Positions 21,401 through 33,788 are shown, numbered from the stretch's first letter. The stretch is 64,000 nt of DNA from Astragalus membranaceus (GCA_039519185.1 CM076854.1:19639456-19703455), one strand, 5' to 3'. A program made the numbers and translations. The notes: generated by a model from the sequence alone, not told the origin.

Positions 21401-24400
21401 TCACATTTTTTTGTGGTCTTTCTTTCTTTTTTTTAGTAGAGTGAGCTGATAAAAGTGACACACCATTTTTGATGTGGAATTAATCCTTGTCTAGGGTGAC
21501 TGAAAGATTTTTGATTTTTCTTTTGGCTCAAAGGGGTAGTAAAGAATTTTTTTTTGAGGATACGGGAAGACGACCAAACTTTATTTCAAATCATGATTGC
21601 TTGTTTTCTCAAAAATTAACTCAAGGACAAAAATTATTTATTTTTATATATCCGCTCTTTTTCTCTTTATTTCTTTTATTTGCCCTAACTTTTTGCTTAG
21701 GCTGCTCTTGCGAGTTTTCAACCTAACAGGCTTTTTGGATTCCTTTTTTTTGTTTTTTTTCAAAAGACTTGCACTTGTGCCCGGTGAATATAACGTTGAC
21801 AAGATGTTTAAGTGGTCACTAACTTGCCTCAGTTTGGAGGAACCAAAGTGTTGGTTTATGAAATTTCATCATTGGGAACAAACCAAGTCAACTAGGTACT
21901 TGTGTGGGGAATATGTACTTGGTGGTCGGGGTGGGACTGAACATGTATAAGGGATGATGATAAGATGCAAAGATGTGGACACTAACTGACTCAAACAAGA
22001 GTAAATGCACATTGCATACAAGTTCACTATACAAATGCTTCATAGAGAGTTAAAATTTGTTAGAAACTAGATAGAAGAAATTTTTAATAGCACATCAGCT
22101 AACAAAATGGACCATTTTGATCTTGTATCATGGGATGGATGAGATGTATCATCTTGCAGACAAAAATTGGAAATTTTTGGACATGGAGTGTCTCAAAACA
22201 ACTTGAGTTTGCAACTAAGTTCGACCTTGTTTAGTAAAGCTAAGCTTTTCCAAAGAAGAATACTCAACCTCGCCTCATCTCTCATCAAAATTTTTGAAAA
22301 AGGTAATGCTCGTGTTTTTTTTGTATGGACGAACACATGATAATGTATATGCATGATGCAAATGCGTGAATGAATGGAAATACATGAAAAATGAGATGTT
22401 CACAATTTTTGAAATTGCGCTCATGATTGTTTTCTACTCTTTTCTAGAAAAAATGTAATGCACGTGACGATGGATATGTGTGATGAAAATGCAAATGTGT
22501 GAAATGCGTGAAGAGAATGATCTCATGGAAAGATCAGCTATTTTAACGATTTTTTTTACTTTCTGAAAACAATATAGCATGCAGATGATGCAAATCGTCG
22601 TTTATTGCTAACTGAAATATATTTTGGACGATGAATGACTTTTTGTTTTTTTTTATTTAGAAAACGACTCATGCATGGATGACTGATGCGTTTGAGGTGG
22701 TTTGGGATAAAGAACTTTTATTTTTTTATTATTTTTTTTAATGATGCATGAACAGGAGTAATGTGTTTGAATGAAATAATGAATGAATGTAAATTTTTTT
22801 TTATAATATCAAGGTGATTTTATTTTCCCATTTTTGGCGTATGGCTATGGAAGATGAAGTAATTTGGACAAAAATAAAAAACATGATATTTTGTTATTTT
22901 CTAGATGATGAGATGCATAATAGGGTGTATATGAAAATAATGACTGTATTCTATTATTAATGCATGATGTTTTTTTTAAAAAAAAAAAATTAACTATGCG
23001 TATGCAATGGGGACAATCAAATTACATGCCCCTCATTACCTAAGGAACACGTGGTGATAGATATGCATGATGCACTTGGAAAGACCAATTATTCTAAATG
23101 GTTTTTTTTTGGGGCAATGCAGCATGTGACTGATGCATAGCCTCATTTATGTATCAGGATGAGATGCTAACAAAAGGCGTAGCTTTTGAATGATGCAGAA
23201 ATAGTGACATAATTTTGTGAAATGATGCATGCTGAAACGGGGAATGAAATGACATATGAATGATCGATGAAACAGCGTGTTTTTTTTATTTATTAGGATG
23301 AGTGAAATGACATATGAATGCTATGTTTTTACATGCATCTCATGATGTTGCAAATGATGAAATGTCTACATTATTTGCTAATGATTTTTGTGAGTTATTT
23401 ATGAATGAATGACGGTGCATGCTAAATGAGATGCTAATGTTATATGGCTAAAAATTGCTTTTTTTTATGCGAGGGAATAAAATGCATGATACTCGCAGTG
23501 ATTTTTTTTTATGCATGGAAAGAAAAGAATGCACGATGCTTGACATGATTTTGAATGTTTTTGTTTGTTTTTTTTTTTGGAGAAGGGAAACCAGACGCAT
23601 ATGTGTTGACGAACCAACTTGCTTTTTTTGCTCTGATTTTTTTACATGGATGAATGTGTGCATGGATGTGCATGAAATGCAAATGTGATTTCGTGTTACG
23701 CCGGGGAAATTGTAAGTTTCTGTTTGACGCCGAACTGAAAGAAGCTTACGATTTATTAATGCAAATGTTTGATCTATCTTGTCAGAAAGAAAGTCTTACA
23801 ATTCCCCCGGGTCATAGAAGTGTGTGAAAAATGAAATGTGAATGTGCAATAATTTTTTTATGCTATGCAAAAAGGAAAAGGTAAAAATGCATAAGGTAAA
23901 AAAATGAATTGCCAAAATAACATATGATTTTTTTTTGAAATTTTTTCTTTTAAGAAGACTGGAAAAATGTATCAGTGTTTGTTTGAATGCAGGGATATGA
24001 GGCTCCTTTGTGTCCTATGAGGGTTCCTTAGCGAACAGGTCTAGGGCTTGTCTGTTAGGTGAGCCTTTCAAAGGGTAGCTCTACAAGGTCCTAATAAGGT
24101 TCCTAGAGCCAACGACCCGGTTCGAGAACGCTAGCCACAACAATAGGCAAGCTATTAGAAGTGATAGCACCCTCGAAGGGACCAAACTCTAGGTGAGACT
24201 TTCGTAACCACCGAGCTGGACGTACATCCAGAGGGCCATTACTACGCAGTCTCGTTCTAACTTAGTTTATGCTCCAGTCCGGGTATAGGACTATTCTCAC
24301 GTGTGTGCAAAAGTGTGATAGTGGAGTGTGTGAAGGAGCAAAATATCAAGAATAACCCCCAAGCTGCAAAACAAACAAACATATATACAACAATAATAGT

Positions 24401-24622
24401 CTTCTACCCTAGGGTTTATATACATAAAAGAATAAAGAATAATAAAATATACAAACATAATGGTCTTCTATCCTAAGGTTTACATATCATATGAAAATAA
24501 TATAATATGCAAGAATAAAAGACAAAAGGATAGGGTAAAAATAAACATTAAATCAATAATTAATCCTACAACTAATTAGACTAGGCTTGACTCTCTAAAA
24601 AGTCCCCAGTGAAGTCGCCAGC
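18430..24622 (-). mobile_element. Ogre-like element, internal non-coding leader (no gag/pol seen)
   Basis: Read leftward from the primer site at about 24604-24621, this is internal sequence of the element whose LTR lies at 24623-27413. In some 6.2 kb no gag, protease, RT or integrase is recognisable. The text is AT-rich with runs of T and many ATGATGCATGAATG-like words (strongest at 22300-23700). Degenerate direct repeats of about 240 bp share gcacttggcacatccatcgaag-type phrases (19290-19380 and 19525-19600). Another pair shares gacctggggt and gatccgtcg at about 18655 and 18757. The short ORFs at 18644-19617 and elsewhere have no domains. Confidence 0.6.
24604..24621 (-). promoter_or_regulatory. 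Primer binding site of Ogre-like element
   Basis: On the minus strand TGGCGACTTCACTGGGGA lies two bases after the LTR end. It closely resembles the TGGCGACTCC...GGGGA sites of Ogre/Tat elements, which are thought to pair with an arginine tRNA. Confidence 0.75.
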
Positions 24623-26320
24623 TGCAGCGACCGAAAAATCCGGGTGAGGATTCCTCGAAGGTTCAAAAATGAAGCCGCCACCAACGTTTAGTTTAAGGGC
24701 AAATATTGGAAAATCCCTTTTGGAATGGATAAGGGTCCTTGAGACCAAATTAGGGTTCGGGAGTCGGTTATGCGTGGGGAAGGTATTATCACCCCACGAC
24801 ATCCTTCCTAAGGAAGGTTACCTGCTAACTAGTTGTATGTAAGAATATTAATTTTGAAAAAGTTTATTTTCACCATTTTATTGTGAATTAAAAAGAAAGA
24901 AGAAAGTTGATATTTTATTTAAGAAAATGATTATTTAGTGCAATTGACAGAGGTCGGCCGCCCTCTGCTCCTACGTATCTCTTGGTAGAGAATCAAATTG
25001 CACGTAGTTCTTGGGTAGAAAATGTTTATTGGTTGGTGTTTTTTAATATAGGGGTTTTAGGACAATTGAGCTGTACAGCTCATCCGTCCTAAAACGCTGG
25101 CTAACCCGTTTGTACAGTCGGCTTAGTCCCCTATTTTTTGAAGATTTGATTTTTTTAGGAGAATGAATGATTTGTATATTTGTATTATTTCTTTTCAATA
25201 GGTATTTTAGGACTCTTGAGCCGTACGGCTTATTCGTCCTAAAACGACGACTAACCCGGCCGTACGGCTTACTTATTCCCCTAAAAAAAGAAATAACGAG
25301 GTGGGTTGTAAAATAAAAGAAAAGGGTACAATTATAATCAGGGGGTCGTATTATGGAAACTGGGGGTGCAGTTAGCGAGCCCAGTTCGTATTCTGTGAAC
25401 TGGGCTGCGTTTAATGGGTGGGCTTGCGTTGGGGGTGTATAGCGAAACAGAGGGGGTGCGAATAATAATCTGAAATAAAAAAGATTAAAATTAAAATAAA
25501 ATAAAAACCTTAGACTATTTAAGGCTACCAAGTACAATCAAACCCTAATTTCCTATTTTTGGGAGAGAGAGAGAGAAAACGAAAATTTTAAGGAGAGGGA
25601 GAGGGAAGATTTCGGTGAGAGAGAAAGAGAGAGATGAAACGAGAAGGAGGGAAGGAAACGAGTTGCAGCGATGATGGAGAGAGAGCATTCGGTACTGCTA
25701 TGGTGCTGACCGTGGAGAGGCGACTCTGGCCGACCGTTCCTTGGTCGGCGAAAACGACGATGGTTACTGTTATAGCGACCGAACAGGAGGCTCACGGCGG
25801 TGTTCGTGTTGGGTTTGCAACGAAAACGAACGGGGCTCGACGATGGGTGGTTCATGGTTTACGATGGCAACGGGAGGACGAAGGTTGACGGCAGTGTCTA
25901 AGAGCGAACGGCCAACAGCGTGAACGCCGGACCAGCGACGTCGCACGGTGGCGATGGTGGAATATGCGGTGGTTATGGCGACGCGACGGCAACAAAGGTG
26001 GGGACGCGGTGGTGCGAAGGGTAAAGACCACCGTCAGCGGCGGCCGGAGTTTGGAGGTGATTTCCGATTCTGATTTTACTCCTTTTTACGTATCTCTTCT
26101 CTCCTTCTCCTTTTCTACTTCTGCTATTTTTCTTCTAGTTTTTGCTATCCTTCCTAGTTTGATTTTCTGAGAAAAAAAATTCTAAAAAGAATACTAATTT
26201 CTATTACAGTACCTATTTCAATCTTTTTACAGTATTTACCCTAATCTATTTACAAGCCTAAAGATTTTTCTTTAAAAATCCTAATCTATTTACAGTGCAA
26301 ACTGAAAATTCGTTTTTTAG

Positions 26321-26404
<84 letters not shown>

Positions 26405-27413
26405 AGCCTAACGATTTTTTTTTAAAAAAAAACTGATCTATTTACAGTACTAATTTAAACCCTAAATGTACATTTCTAGAAAGAATGTGAAATTGAAATT
26501 CGATTTTCAACTCATATATATACGTACTTCAGATTATTAGTTCAAATGGCGATTAAAAATTATTAACAAGACATCCTATTATAAAACGAAAAAAATGTGG
26601 AGGCTGACCTGTTTTCCAGCCTTTAAATATATCCTAATATTAGCATTGTTCCTGCTTTCCTTGCTGCTACTGTTGTTCTTCTTTTTTTACTGCGATTGCT
26701 TCTGTTTTTTTTTATGCTTCTTGTTTAGGGTTTCAGTGTGAAACCCAAATTTTCGCTCTGAATTTATGTACAAGTCTTCTCTCAGTTTTTGTGTGTGTTG
26801 CTGTGTGTGTATTTGCCTCTCTGAGTATTTTTTTTACACTTTGCTGTCAATTTTCGTTGATTGTCCCCCTATTGTGATACTGTGTTGCTGTTTTTATAGG
26901 TGGATGAGGTGCTGAGGGCAGTCAGCAATTAGGGCAAAAAGGCATCAAAAGGACAGCATCTTTGAGGGGGGATCAAAAGGACAGCGATTGGATAAGGATC
27001 AAGGACAAAAGCAGCTAGCTGGCCATAGGTGGCACAAAAGGACAGCCATTGAGGAAAAAAAAACCTAGCTAGGGCAGCCAGCAGCTGCACCCCTTTTTCT
27101 TCTCTTTTTTTGTATTTTTTAATTTTTGTACTATTTCTTTTTGCTGGTTTTGTATCTGTAAAAAAACTTGATTATATAATAAAACTTTTGACTATTTAAA
27201 TTAATTGTTTATTCTATTTTTGATTATGTTTTGCATATTTTTGTACCAACAAAAATAAACTAATCTAATAGCTACGACTATCAAATAAATAAATAACAAC
27301 AAGCACCAAAATAAATGTTGTACGATGAGCGTAAAAGACACGCGTACGATTAAAATGACGAGAATAAATTTTTTGGGATTTTTTAAATAGCCGGACAAAA
27401 TTAGGGTATGACA
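24623..27413 (-). mobile_element. Ogre-like 5' LTR (about 2.8 kb), reverse orientation
   Basis: Read on the minus strand it begins TGTCATACCCTAATTTTGTC at 27413, a start typical of Ogre/Tat LTRs. It ends at TGCA (24623) before the primer site. Features inside include two related repeats of about 83 bp with short hairpins (gccgtacggc) at 25057-25140 and 25203-25285. A GA-rich stretch lies at 25560-25640 and an AT microsatellite at 26324-26392. The ORFs at 25043-26170 are compositional and lack domains. The other LTR of the element is not in the window. Confidence 0.78.
26324..26392. repeat. (AT)n microsatellite
   Basis: Nearly 70 bp of uninterrupted AT dinucleotides, followed by tatgtatatata. 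Confidence 0.97.
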
Positions 27414-28205
27414 GTCCTCAAAGTCAAAAACATAGAGATCTTCGAAAGAAATCAAAAGGAAGAAGGGCGTATATCGCTTGGGATAAAAATGATATGGAAT
27501 TATCCGATGAATCAGAAAATGTGGTAGCAAAACTATGTCTCATGGCAAAGCATGAGGAAGATGAGGTAAACTCCTTTGAAACTGAATTTGATTTAACTTA
27601 TGATGAGTTGCTTAGTACTTGTGAAGAACTAAATAACGAGTCAACTAAACTTAGAAAAATTGTTTCCACTTCTAAGAAAACTATTTCCACTCTTCAATCT
27701 AAAATCGAACTTTAAACAAGGAAATAGAGATTCTTAAAGAGAAACAAATTTTTGTAAGTGAAGTCTCCTCTTGCAACTCTTATAAAAATCAAAAGGAACA
27801 TATTCCCAAGTGTGAAGAGTGCAATGTTTTGAAAAATAAAATTGATGATTTGTACAACATTCTTGCAAAATTCACCAGGGGAAGAGATAATCTAAATATC
27901 ATTTTGGGAAACCAAAGGGGAACTTATGATAAAGCTGGTTTGGGCTATCAACCAAAGAATCATGAAAAATCTTTCAAAAAATTTTTTAGTCCCAACATCA
28001 CATCTAGTAGCCCTTTTACAAAATGTTATTATTGTGGTAGAAAAGGTCATACATCTTCTATTTGTAATGCAAGAAAGAACATTGATATGAATGACAAATG
28101 GAAGTGGATTCCAAAGGGCACAATTCCCAAGACTAACCCAAAAGGACCCAAGATGATTTGGGTACCAAAAGCCAAAAGATTGATTTTGTGTTGTAGGTGT
28201 GCTTG
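27414..28205 (+). pseudogene. SIRE-type gag with zinc knuckle, frameshifted
   Basis: The frame reads KKSKGRRAYIAWDKNDM and ENVVAKLCLMA, typical of SIRE gag. It stops at a TAA near 27714 after STLQSKIEL. It resumes in another frame with KNKIDDLYNILAKFTRGR and a knuckle CYYCGRKGHTSSIC at about 28024-28065, then KMIWVPK. One frameshift separates the halves. Confidence 0.85.
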
Positions 28206-28760
28206 AAAGCCAAAAGCTCAAAGTGGTATCTAGATAGCGGCTGTTCAAAGCACATGACAGGAGACTAAGAGAAGTTCTCTCATTTAGCTCCAAAAAGAAG
28301 CGGACTTGTGTTTTATTGTGACAATACAAAAGGTAAAATTAGTGGCGTCGGCACTATTGGTAAGAAACCAAATCCTGTTATTGAAAATGCATTATTAGTT
28401 GAAGGCTTGAAGCATAACTTGCTGAGTATTAGTCAACTTTGAGACAAAGGTAATAAGGTCGTGCTTGATTCTTATACTTGTCTTATGATTGAAATTACTA
28501 TGCACTCGTTATTACTCTCGCTATACATGGACCTTGTTTCCTTTTCATAAAAACGACGCTTTTGATGCTTTTCGAAAACTTGATAAGATCATTGCATCTA
28601 TCCGAAGTGATCACGGTGGTGAGTTCCAAAATGAGGCTTTTGAAAATTTTTGCAAATTGTTTTTTTTCACTTATCGTTGGAATATATGCCTTGACATGAT
28701 TTATTTAATTTTCCCGCTTTTTGATAATGCCAAAAGGGGGAGAGTTATGTGATTTGCATG
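28206..28760 (+). pseudogene. Copia pol remnants (protease and integrase pieces)
   Basis: The protease piece reads SSKWYLDSGCSKHMTGD with a stop straight after, followed by GLKHNLLSISQL. At about 28490 the text jumps to integrase (RYSRYTWTLFPFHKNDAFDAF, IRSDHGGEFQNEAFENFC), then to 3' spacer. At least two in-frame stops and a large internal deletion are visible. Confidence 0.8.
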
Positions 28761-28919
28761 TTTCAGGGGGAGTATTTTCTTAAATGTTTGCATATAGAAA
28801 GGGGGAGTATAATCTGCGCTTATCTTTGATATACACATTGTTATGAAATATTCTTATCTAACCCCTTCATTGAGTAAATCCCTCCTAATGATGTTTGTCT
28901 TCATCAAAAAGGGGGAGAA

Positions 28920-30480
28920 TGTGAATATATGCCTTGACAGGAATAATTTGGTTTTGATGATTGACAAAAGAAGGTCAAAAAGGTCAAGACTGCAAAAACC
29001 GGAAAAATGTAATCAAGCTCAAGCCAAGAGTTATTTTATTATTGTGTGAGTATTAGGACTTTTTGTAAGTGAAAATAAAGCTCTCTAAAATAAAATAAAT
29101 CACACACTCACAATATGTTTCATAAAAATAATTTTGCATGAAAATATTTTTCAACAAACCTCATGCATGCAAGATTAAATAGGACAAGCACATAATATGT
29201 GAAAATGTTTTTTAGAAGCATATAATCGATATTACCAAGGCTATATTTGATTAACATTGTTTCCAAAAAAAATAGGAGAAATCGATTTCACATCTCTTCC
29301 TTTCCTTGCATAATCGATTCTTCATCTATTTAAGGAAGTTATCCATGAGTTTAGGAAAGCACATAATCGATTCCTATGTGGTCTTGAGAAAACACATAAT
29401 CGATTCTTCCACCTCTTTCAGTCAGGCACAAAATCGATTTCAACATTTTCTTCATTCAAGCAAAGAATCGATTTTAACAAGCCAATAATCGATTTCAACA
29501 CTTCCTTCATTCAAGCAAAGAATCGATTTCCTTCTCTATGAAAACAACCACATAATCGATTCTTTTCTTTTCCCTTTGAGGCACATAATCGATTCTTAGG
29601 ATTTAACAGACCACATAATCGATTCATTCATATTTCAACAGAGCACATAATCGATTCATCCATGTTTTAAGGAAAGCATCTAATCGATTGTCATCTCCAA
29701 GTTATTTAAGCACACAATCGATTACCTCATCTCCATAAATAACTCAACGTCATATTTTTTCCTAGCCTATAAATAGAAGCCTCACATCCCACTCTCAACA
29801 CACCTCACACTTGCATCTGAAATTCTATTATTCTCTCATCACTCTCACTGTTCTTACACTTGCTAAATATTTTATTTTGAGAGCTTTATATTTCATATAG
29901 TTTGAATTGTAAACTTGTGCTTCAATTTGTTTTATCCACCCTATTGAGTGTGTTATCAAAATCCTTTGTATTTCTTATTTTTGGGTGTGATCCCAAGGTA
30001 TTCAAGAGAGGTGATATCTCTTGGTTGGGTGTGATCCCAAGTTATTCAAGAGAGGTGATACTCTTGGTGTTTTCATAGAGAGGTGATATCTCTAGGTTTT
30101 TAAAGGTCTGTTACATAGGGAGGTGATATCCCGGGTTTTTGTAAAAAGGTCTTTGGTTGTAAAGGTTTCTAACTGAACCAGTTTTAAAAGCTAGTGAATG
30201 ATTAAAATCCCTTGGAGTTTTTCCTTGGGGACTGGACGTAGGCACTAGGAGGTGACTGAACCAGGATAAAACTCTGCGTGGCTTCTTCTTTCCCTTCATC
30301 TCTTTTATTTTCTTTGCAAGTTATATTTATTTCCTTATCGCTCTTATTCAAATCAAAACATTTTCTTAAGCAATTTACTTTACTTGATCAACTTGCTTTT
30401 AAAGACTTTATTTTTAAGTGCTATTTTTAATTTCACAATTCACCCCCCCCCCTCTTGTGTTTGAAGTCACTTGGTCAACA
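28920..30480 (+). mobile_element. SIRE-type 3' LTR (1561 bp)
   Basis: It starts TGTGAATATATG after the tract aaaaagggggagaa and ends GGTCAACA at 30480. A TATA-like motif and leader lie near 29767 (tataaatag). Repeats of gtgatcccaag and gagaggtgatatctct lie at 29985-30130. A regular series of AATCGATT palindromes fills 29280-29723. Confidence 0.8.
29280..29723. repeat. Periodic AATCGATT palindrome series in LTR
   Basis: Fourteen perfect copies of AATCGATT start at 29280, 29312, 29365, 29399, 29432, 29466, 29487, 29521, 29554, 29587, 29617, 29649, 29682 and 29716. Most are 30-34 bp apart and many are preceded by cacat. The spacers are not identical, so this is neither a CRISPR array nor a simple tandem repeat. 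Confidence 0.9.
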
Positions 30481-30787
30481 ATTAAGAACTTTTAGTTTCC
30501 TACAGAAACTGGCGAGGTAAGCCGGAGCAGTGTCAATGAATGCTGAACAACCACTGATGTTTAGTTTTGTAAGATCAGGACAACCATGAGCTATAGCATA
30601 CAGTGACCAATCAGTGAGCTTGAAACTTTTGCTGAGGTCTAGAATCTGCAGGTCATGGGAGAAATTTGCAATAGTCTCAACAGCATTATCCTTTAGTTGA
30701 GGCTTATCTTGACGAAGGATTAATGTCTGCAATTTTGAGAACTTGGGAACAAGAGATAGGACCAAGTTATTCAAATTCTTGTTGCAC
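30481..30787 (-). pseudogene. SKP2A-like F-box/LRR exon fragment
   Basis: After a splice acceptor (ttttttcag at 30788-30796) the minus strand reads NNLVLSLVPKFSKLQTLIL, RQDKPQLKDNAVETIANF, LDLSKSFKLTDWSLYAIAHG and LTKLNISGCSAFIDTAPAYL, breaking at KVLN. These are the first leucine-rich repeats of plant SKP2A/SKP2B, F-box proteins that target cell-cycle factors for ubiquitination. The F-box exon is not seen to the right. The exon is cut by a SIRE LTR at 30480. It is a fragment, not a gene. Confidence 0.85.
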
Positions 30788-31445
30788 CTGAAAAAAGGAA
30801 TTGCATAATAATCTTGTTATTACTACATTCCATAAACTCCACAATACTGCAATAAATAAGCATACATCAGTTTCTTCTTCTAAAATTAAGCACAACACCA
30901 AGCACTTTCATACCAATGAACCAAAATAAGCATTCCTTTTTTTACCACAAAATAAGTATTCTTCAAAATCACTAACTTTTATGAAGATTTCTGAGAAGAA
31001 TGCCAAAGAGGGGATGTGAGCAAATCAATTGAATTCAAAAGCGAAACATGATCTCCAAGAAAGTTCAGTGAAATAATGAAATAAGTGAAAGAAAAGATGT
31101 TACTAGGATCAGGAATTGCAGCATCGCATAGCATAGCAAAGTCAATTCAAACAAACTAGCAAAAGGAACCAATAAAATTTCACATCAATAGAATCCCCAA
31201 CTGGAGAAAAAACAGTTATCGCGGCCAACAACACACAATTCAAGAGTTCAGAACTTGCCAAAAAAATACAAAAGGCATATGTAGCGCATTCAAGAGTTCA
31301 GTTCAAGTTATATCATCAACTTCATAAGCTATCAGACTAACAGTTACATAGAAAAATACAATAGATTGTACACTATGTAAACTAGAAAACAATAATTAGA
31401 GTGTAAATTAAATAAAAAGTTCTAGGTTCATAGAGTTGAACATAC
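30788..31445. other. Non-coding stretch between captured fragments
   Basis: AT-rich sequence with no recognisable exon or element. It is probably intron sequence captured along with the SKP2A-like and following fragments. Confidence 0.4.
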
Positions 31446-31624
31446 TTCGGCAACAAAGCTGCACCAAAAAAGGGCCATTTTTTGAAGCGTCAAGAAGCTT
31501 CCAATTACTTCAGCTAGCTTAACAACTTGGCTTTCAGGAGGAGCACCATGAATATCTCTTGGCAAAGATGTTATGTCAACTTCCTTTGGATTGGAGTTGA
31601 TCTTCCTTTTAAGGAACTCTCCCT
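31446..31624 (-). pseudogene. Exon fragment, tentatively Rab3GAP catalytic subunit-like
   Basis: Between an acceptor (tttgcag at 31625-31631) and a good donor (GAA|GTATGT at 31445) a 179-nt exon reads EFLKRKINSNPKEVDITSLP, then HGAPPESQVVKLAEVIGSF and MALFWCSFVAE. The style recalls the plant Rab3 GTPase-activating catalytic protein, but I recall this family only loosely. It is clearly a different gene from its neighbours and has no open stops. Confidence 0.45.
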
Positions 31625-31977
31625 CTGCAAATATTTTGCAAATATTAAAACTTGCAGAAGTTCATCACAAAACCAACCACCCAAAAAAGCAAAAAAATAA
31701 AAATTTTCATTGCAATTATATCATAAATAAAGAACATTCTCAACTGCACTAAATGCATTACAAGCTGGATACAAACTAGAATAGACATAAGTTCAGGTAA
31801 TTGAAGGCATAAATCAGCTTATATGAATAAAGTTGCTTATAAAAAAGCCAAAATATAATATCATAAACCCTTTGAACCAGGAAGATCAATCCAGTGCAAT
31901 TGAAAAAAAGTTAAGAAAAAAAGTTTGCAGCCTTATTCCAAATAATCAATCACACCTAGAAATAACACAAGACATAC
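31625..31977. other. Non-coding stretch between captured fragments
   Basis: AT-rich sequence, probably intronic. I see no further exon in it. Confidence 0.4.
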
Positions 31978-32087
31978 AAAGAATCAAGCATGTATAGGAA
32001 GTTGTCCGTGTAAGAAAGTTGATTGGATGGAAGCACAGGTGGCCGTCCTGCCATTCTAAGATAAACTGCAGCAGCAATTGTTGTAAT
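31978..32087 (-). pseudogene. Citrate synthase exon fragment (peroxisomal type)
   Basis: This 110-nt exon sits between acceptor aactgcag (32088-32095) and donor GTATGT at 31977. It reads ITTIAAAVYLRMAGRPPVLP, then SNQLSYTDNFLYMLDS. This block is characteristic of glyoxysomal/peroxisomal citrate synthase, which condenses acetyl-CoA with oxaloacetate. No other citrate synthase exon was found nearby, so it is a captured fragment. Confidence 0.85.
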
Positions 32088-32370
32088 CTGCAGTTGAAAA
32101 AGTGATTGTGCCATTAAGCAGTAGAACAAATGGAAAATAAGCAAAGTCAAATGGACACTGCACAAAATCCCAAAAGATATAAGCTATAAACCCAGAGCAA
32201 GAAGCATTCATAATAACTGAATAAGTTGCATATATAAGAGACATGAGAGGAGTAAAGAGAACTGAATCAAACAATATAAAACAGCACTAATGATTTGACA
32301 TAATTGAAAACAGTTTAGCTGCACAGATAAGTGAAAAACCATCTAGAACTAGATCAGCTTATTTTTTTTA

Positions 32371-33446
32371 GGCTAAATAGCACTTTCGGTCCTTTATCTT
32401 TGCTCCAGATTTCACTTTGGTCCTTTATCTTTTTTTTGGTCCGTTTTGGTCCTTTATCTTTCATTTTCGTTTCACTTTGGTCCTTTATCTTTTTTTTGGT
32501 CCGTTTTGGTCCTTTATCTTTCATTTTCGTTTCATTTTGGTCCCTCACGTTAGTTTTAACTAAAATTAATATTATTTAATTCAATTAAACATTAAAACAA
32601 CTAAAAAATACAATTTTTAAAAACACAAATTAAAAACACAAATACCTTCACTCTCTCCACCGTCACTCTCTCCTCTCCTCTCCCTTTCTCCATCACCACC
32701 GTCACTCTCTCCTCCCCCTCGCCGTCGCATCTTTCTTTCGTTTGCTCTCCAACAAAAATTGCTTCGTTTTCGCTGCCTTTGCTTCGTTTTCGTTTTTGAT
32801 CTCCAACAAAAATTGGTCCCAGATCTCCCCTCTCTCTCTCCAGATCGAACAAATCCCCAGATCGAACATATCTTCTTCTCACTGTGTTCGCTGGATCAGT
32901 GTTCCTCACCATCACCGTCGCATCCTTCTTCTTCATTGTTGTTGTTCGCTGGATCTGTTGGATCTGTGTTCTTCCAGATTCATTGAAGGGGTGGGAGAGG
33001 GAGAGAGATGCGAAGGGGTGGGAGAGGGAGAGAGATGCGAAGGGGTGGGAGAGGGACAGTGATGGTGCGAAGGGGTGAGTTTCTGTGCAGAGAGAAAGAG
33101 AGGAAAAGAAGGAAAAATGGGACGGTGGCGACGGTGGTGGGATGGTGGCGGGACGGTGGGAGAGGGGGGTTGAATGTTCATCAGATCTGGGAAACATATT
33201 AATTATTTTAATTGAATTTTTTTAATGTTTTAATTGAATTAAATAATATTGATTTTAGTTAAAACTAACGCGAGGGACCAAAATGAAACGAAAATAAAAG
33301 ATAAAGGACCAAAACGGACCAAAAAAAAGATAAAGGACCAAAGTGAAACGAAAATGAAAGATAAAGGACCAAAACGGACCAAAAAAAAATAAATGACCAA
33401 AGTGAAATCTGGACCAAAGATAAAGGACCAAAAGTGCTATTTAGCC
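32371..33446. mobile_element. Long terminal inverted repeat element (1076 bp), MULE/foldback type
   Basis: The left end GGCTAAATAGCACTTT and right end AAAGTGCTATTTAGCC are inverted. Inverted arms of about 230 bp (32371-32600 and 33200-33446) are built of 60-bp tandem units rich in ggtcctttatct. The flanks are T runs, so the target duplication (perhaps 8-9 T) is ambiguous. The centre is a CT-rich stretch with a 27-bp unit (gaaggggtgggagaggga...) repeated about 2.5 times at 32986-33055. No transposase is encoded. The ORFs inside reflect composition. Confidence 0.8.
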
Positions 33447-33788
33447 TTTTTTTTTACTTCATATCTCTACTAAATACTAATGTTGGTCTAATCATAAAAT
33501 ACAAGTGCAAGACATTCAATTAGATAGACACTAATTCATGGAGTGAAGTAGGAACAGTGAGAATAAAGCTTCAATCAGCAGAGTACTTTCTATATGAATT
33601 CAGAAGATTGTTGTGTGCTCTGACTAATAGTTATGAACGTGTGTGCACTTGGGCATTGATATAGCAACAGAAAATACACTTGACCAAATTTCAAGAAAAC
33701 GAAACTGAAAAGAATCAGCAGATTACACATGCGCCGGGGGTGGGGGTACATGTAATCAGACAGACACATTCTTAAAGAGAAACACACC
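33447..33788. other. Non-coding stretch, probable captured intron
   Basis: Nothing coding was recognised. It lies directly downstream of the donor site of the TPX2-like exon at 33789, so it is probably its intron. Confidence 0.45.

Larger units (their letters stand above)
27414..30480 (+). mobile_element. SIRE-type copia element: gag, pol scraps and 3' LTR (5' cut by Ogre LTR)
   Basis: Coding begins abruptly at 27414, right after the Ogre LTR end, in mid-gag. It runs through a CCHC knuckle to short protease and integrase remnants, then gggggag-rich spacer, a polypurine tract and a 3' LTR. RT and RNase H are deleted. The gag style and the long LTR after a gggggagaa tract are those of the SIRE/Maximus lineage. 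The LTR's outer end splits an SKP2A-like exon at 30480/30481. Confidence 0.8.

Noticed and set aside
25043..26170. Possible gene of 164 codons and neighbouring frames
   Set aside because: They lie inside the Ogre-like LTR, with no domain and strong compositional bias.
29280..29723. CRISPR-like regular repeats
   Set aside because: Regular 8-bp palindromes with about 25-bp spacers look array-like, but the repeat is far too short, there are no cas genes, and it lies in a plant retrotransposon LTR.
31446..31624. Part of the SKP2A-like gene
   Set aside because: The frame and content match no F-box or leucine-rich-repeat block, so it is treated as a separate fragment.
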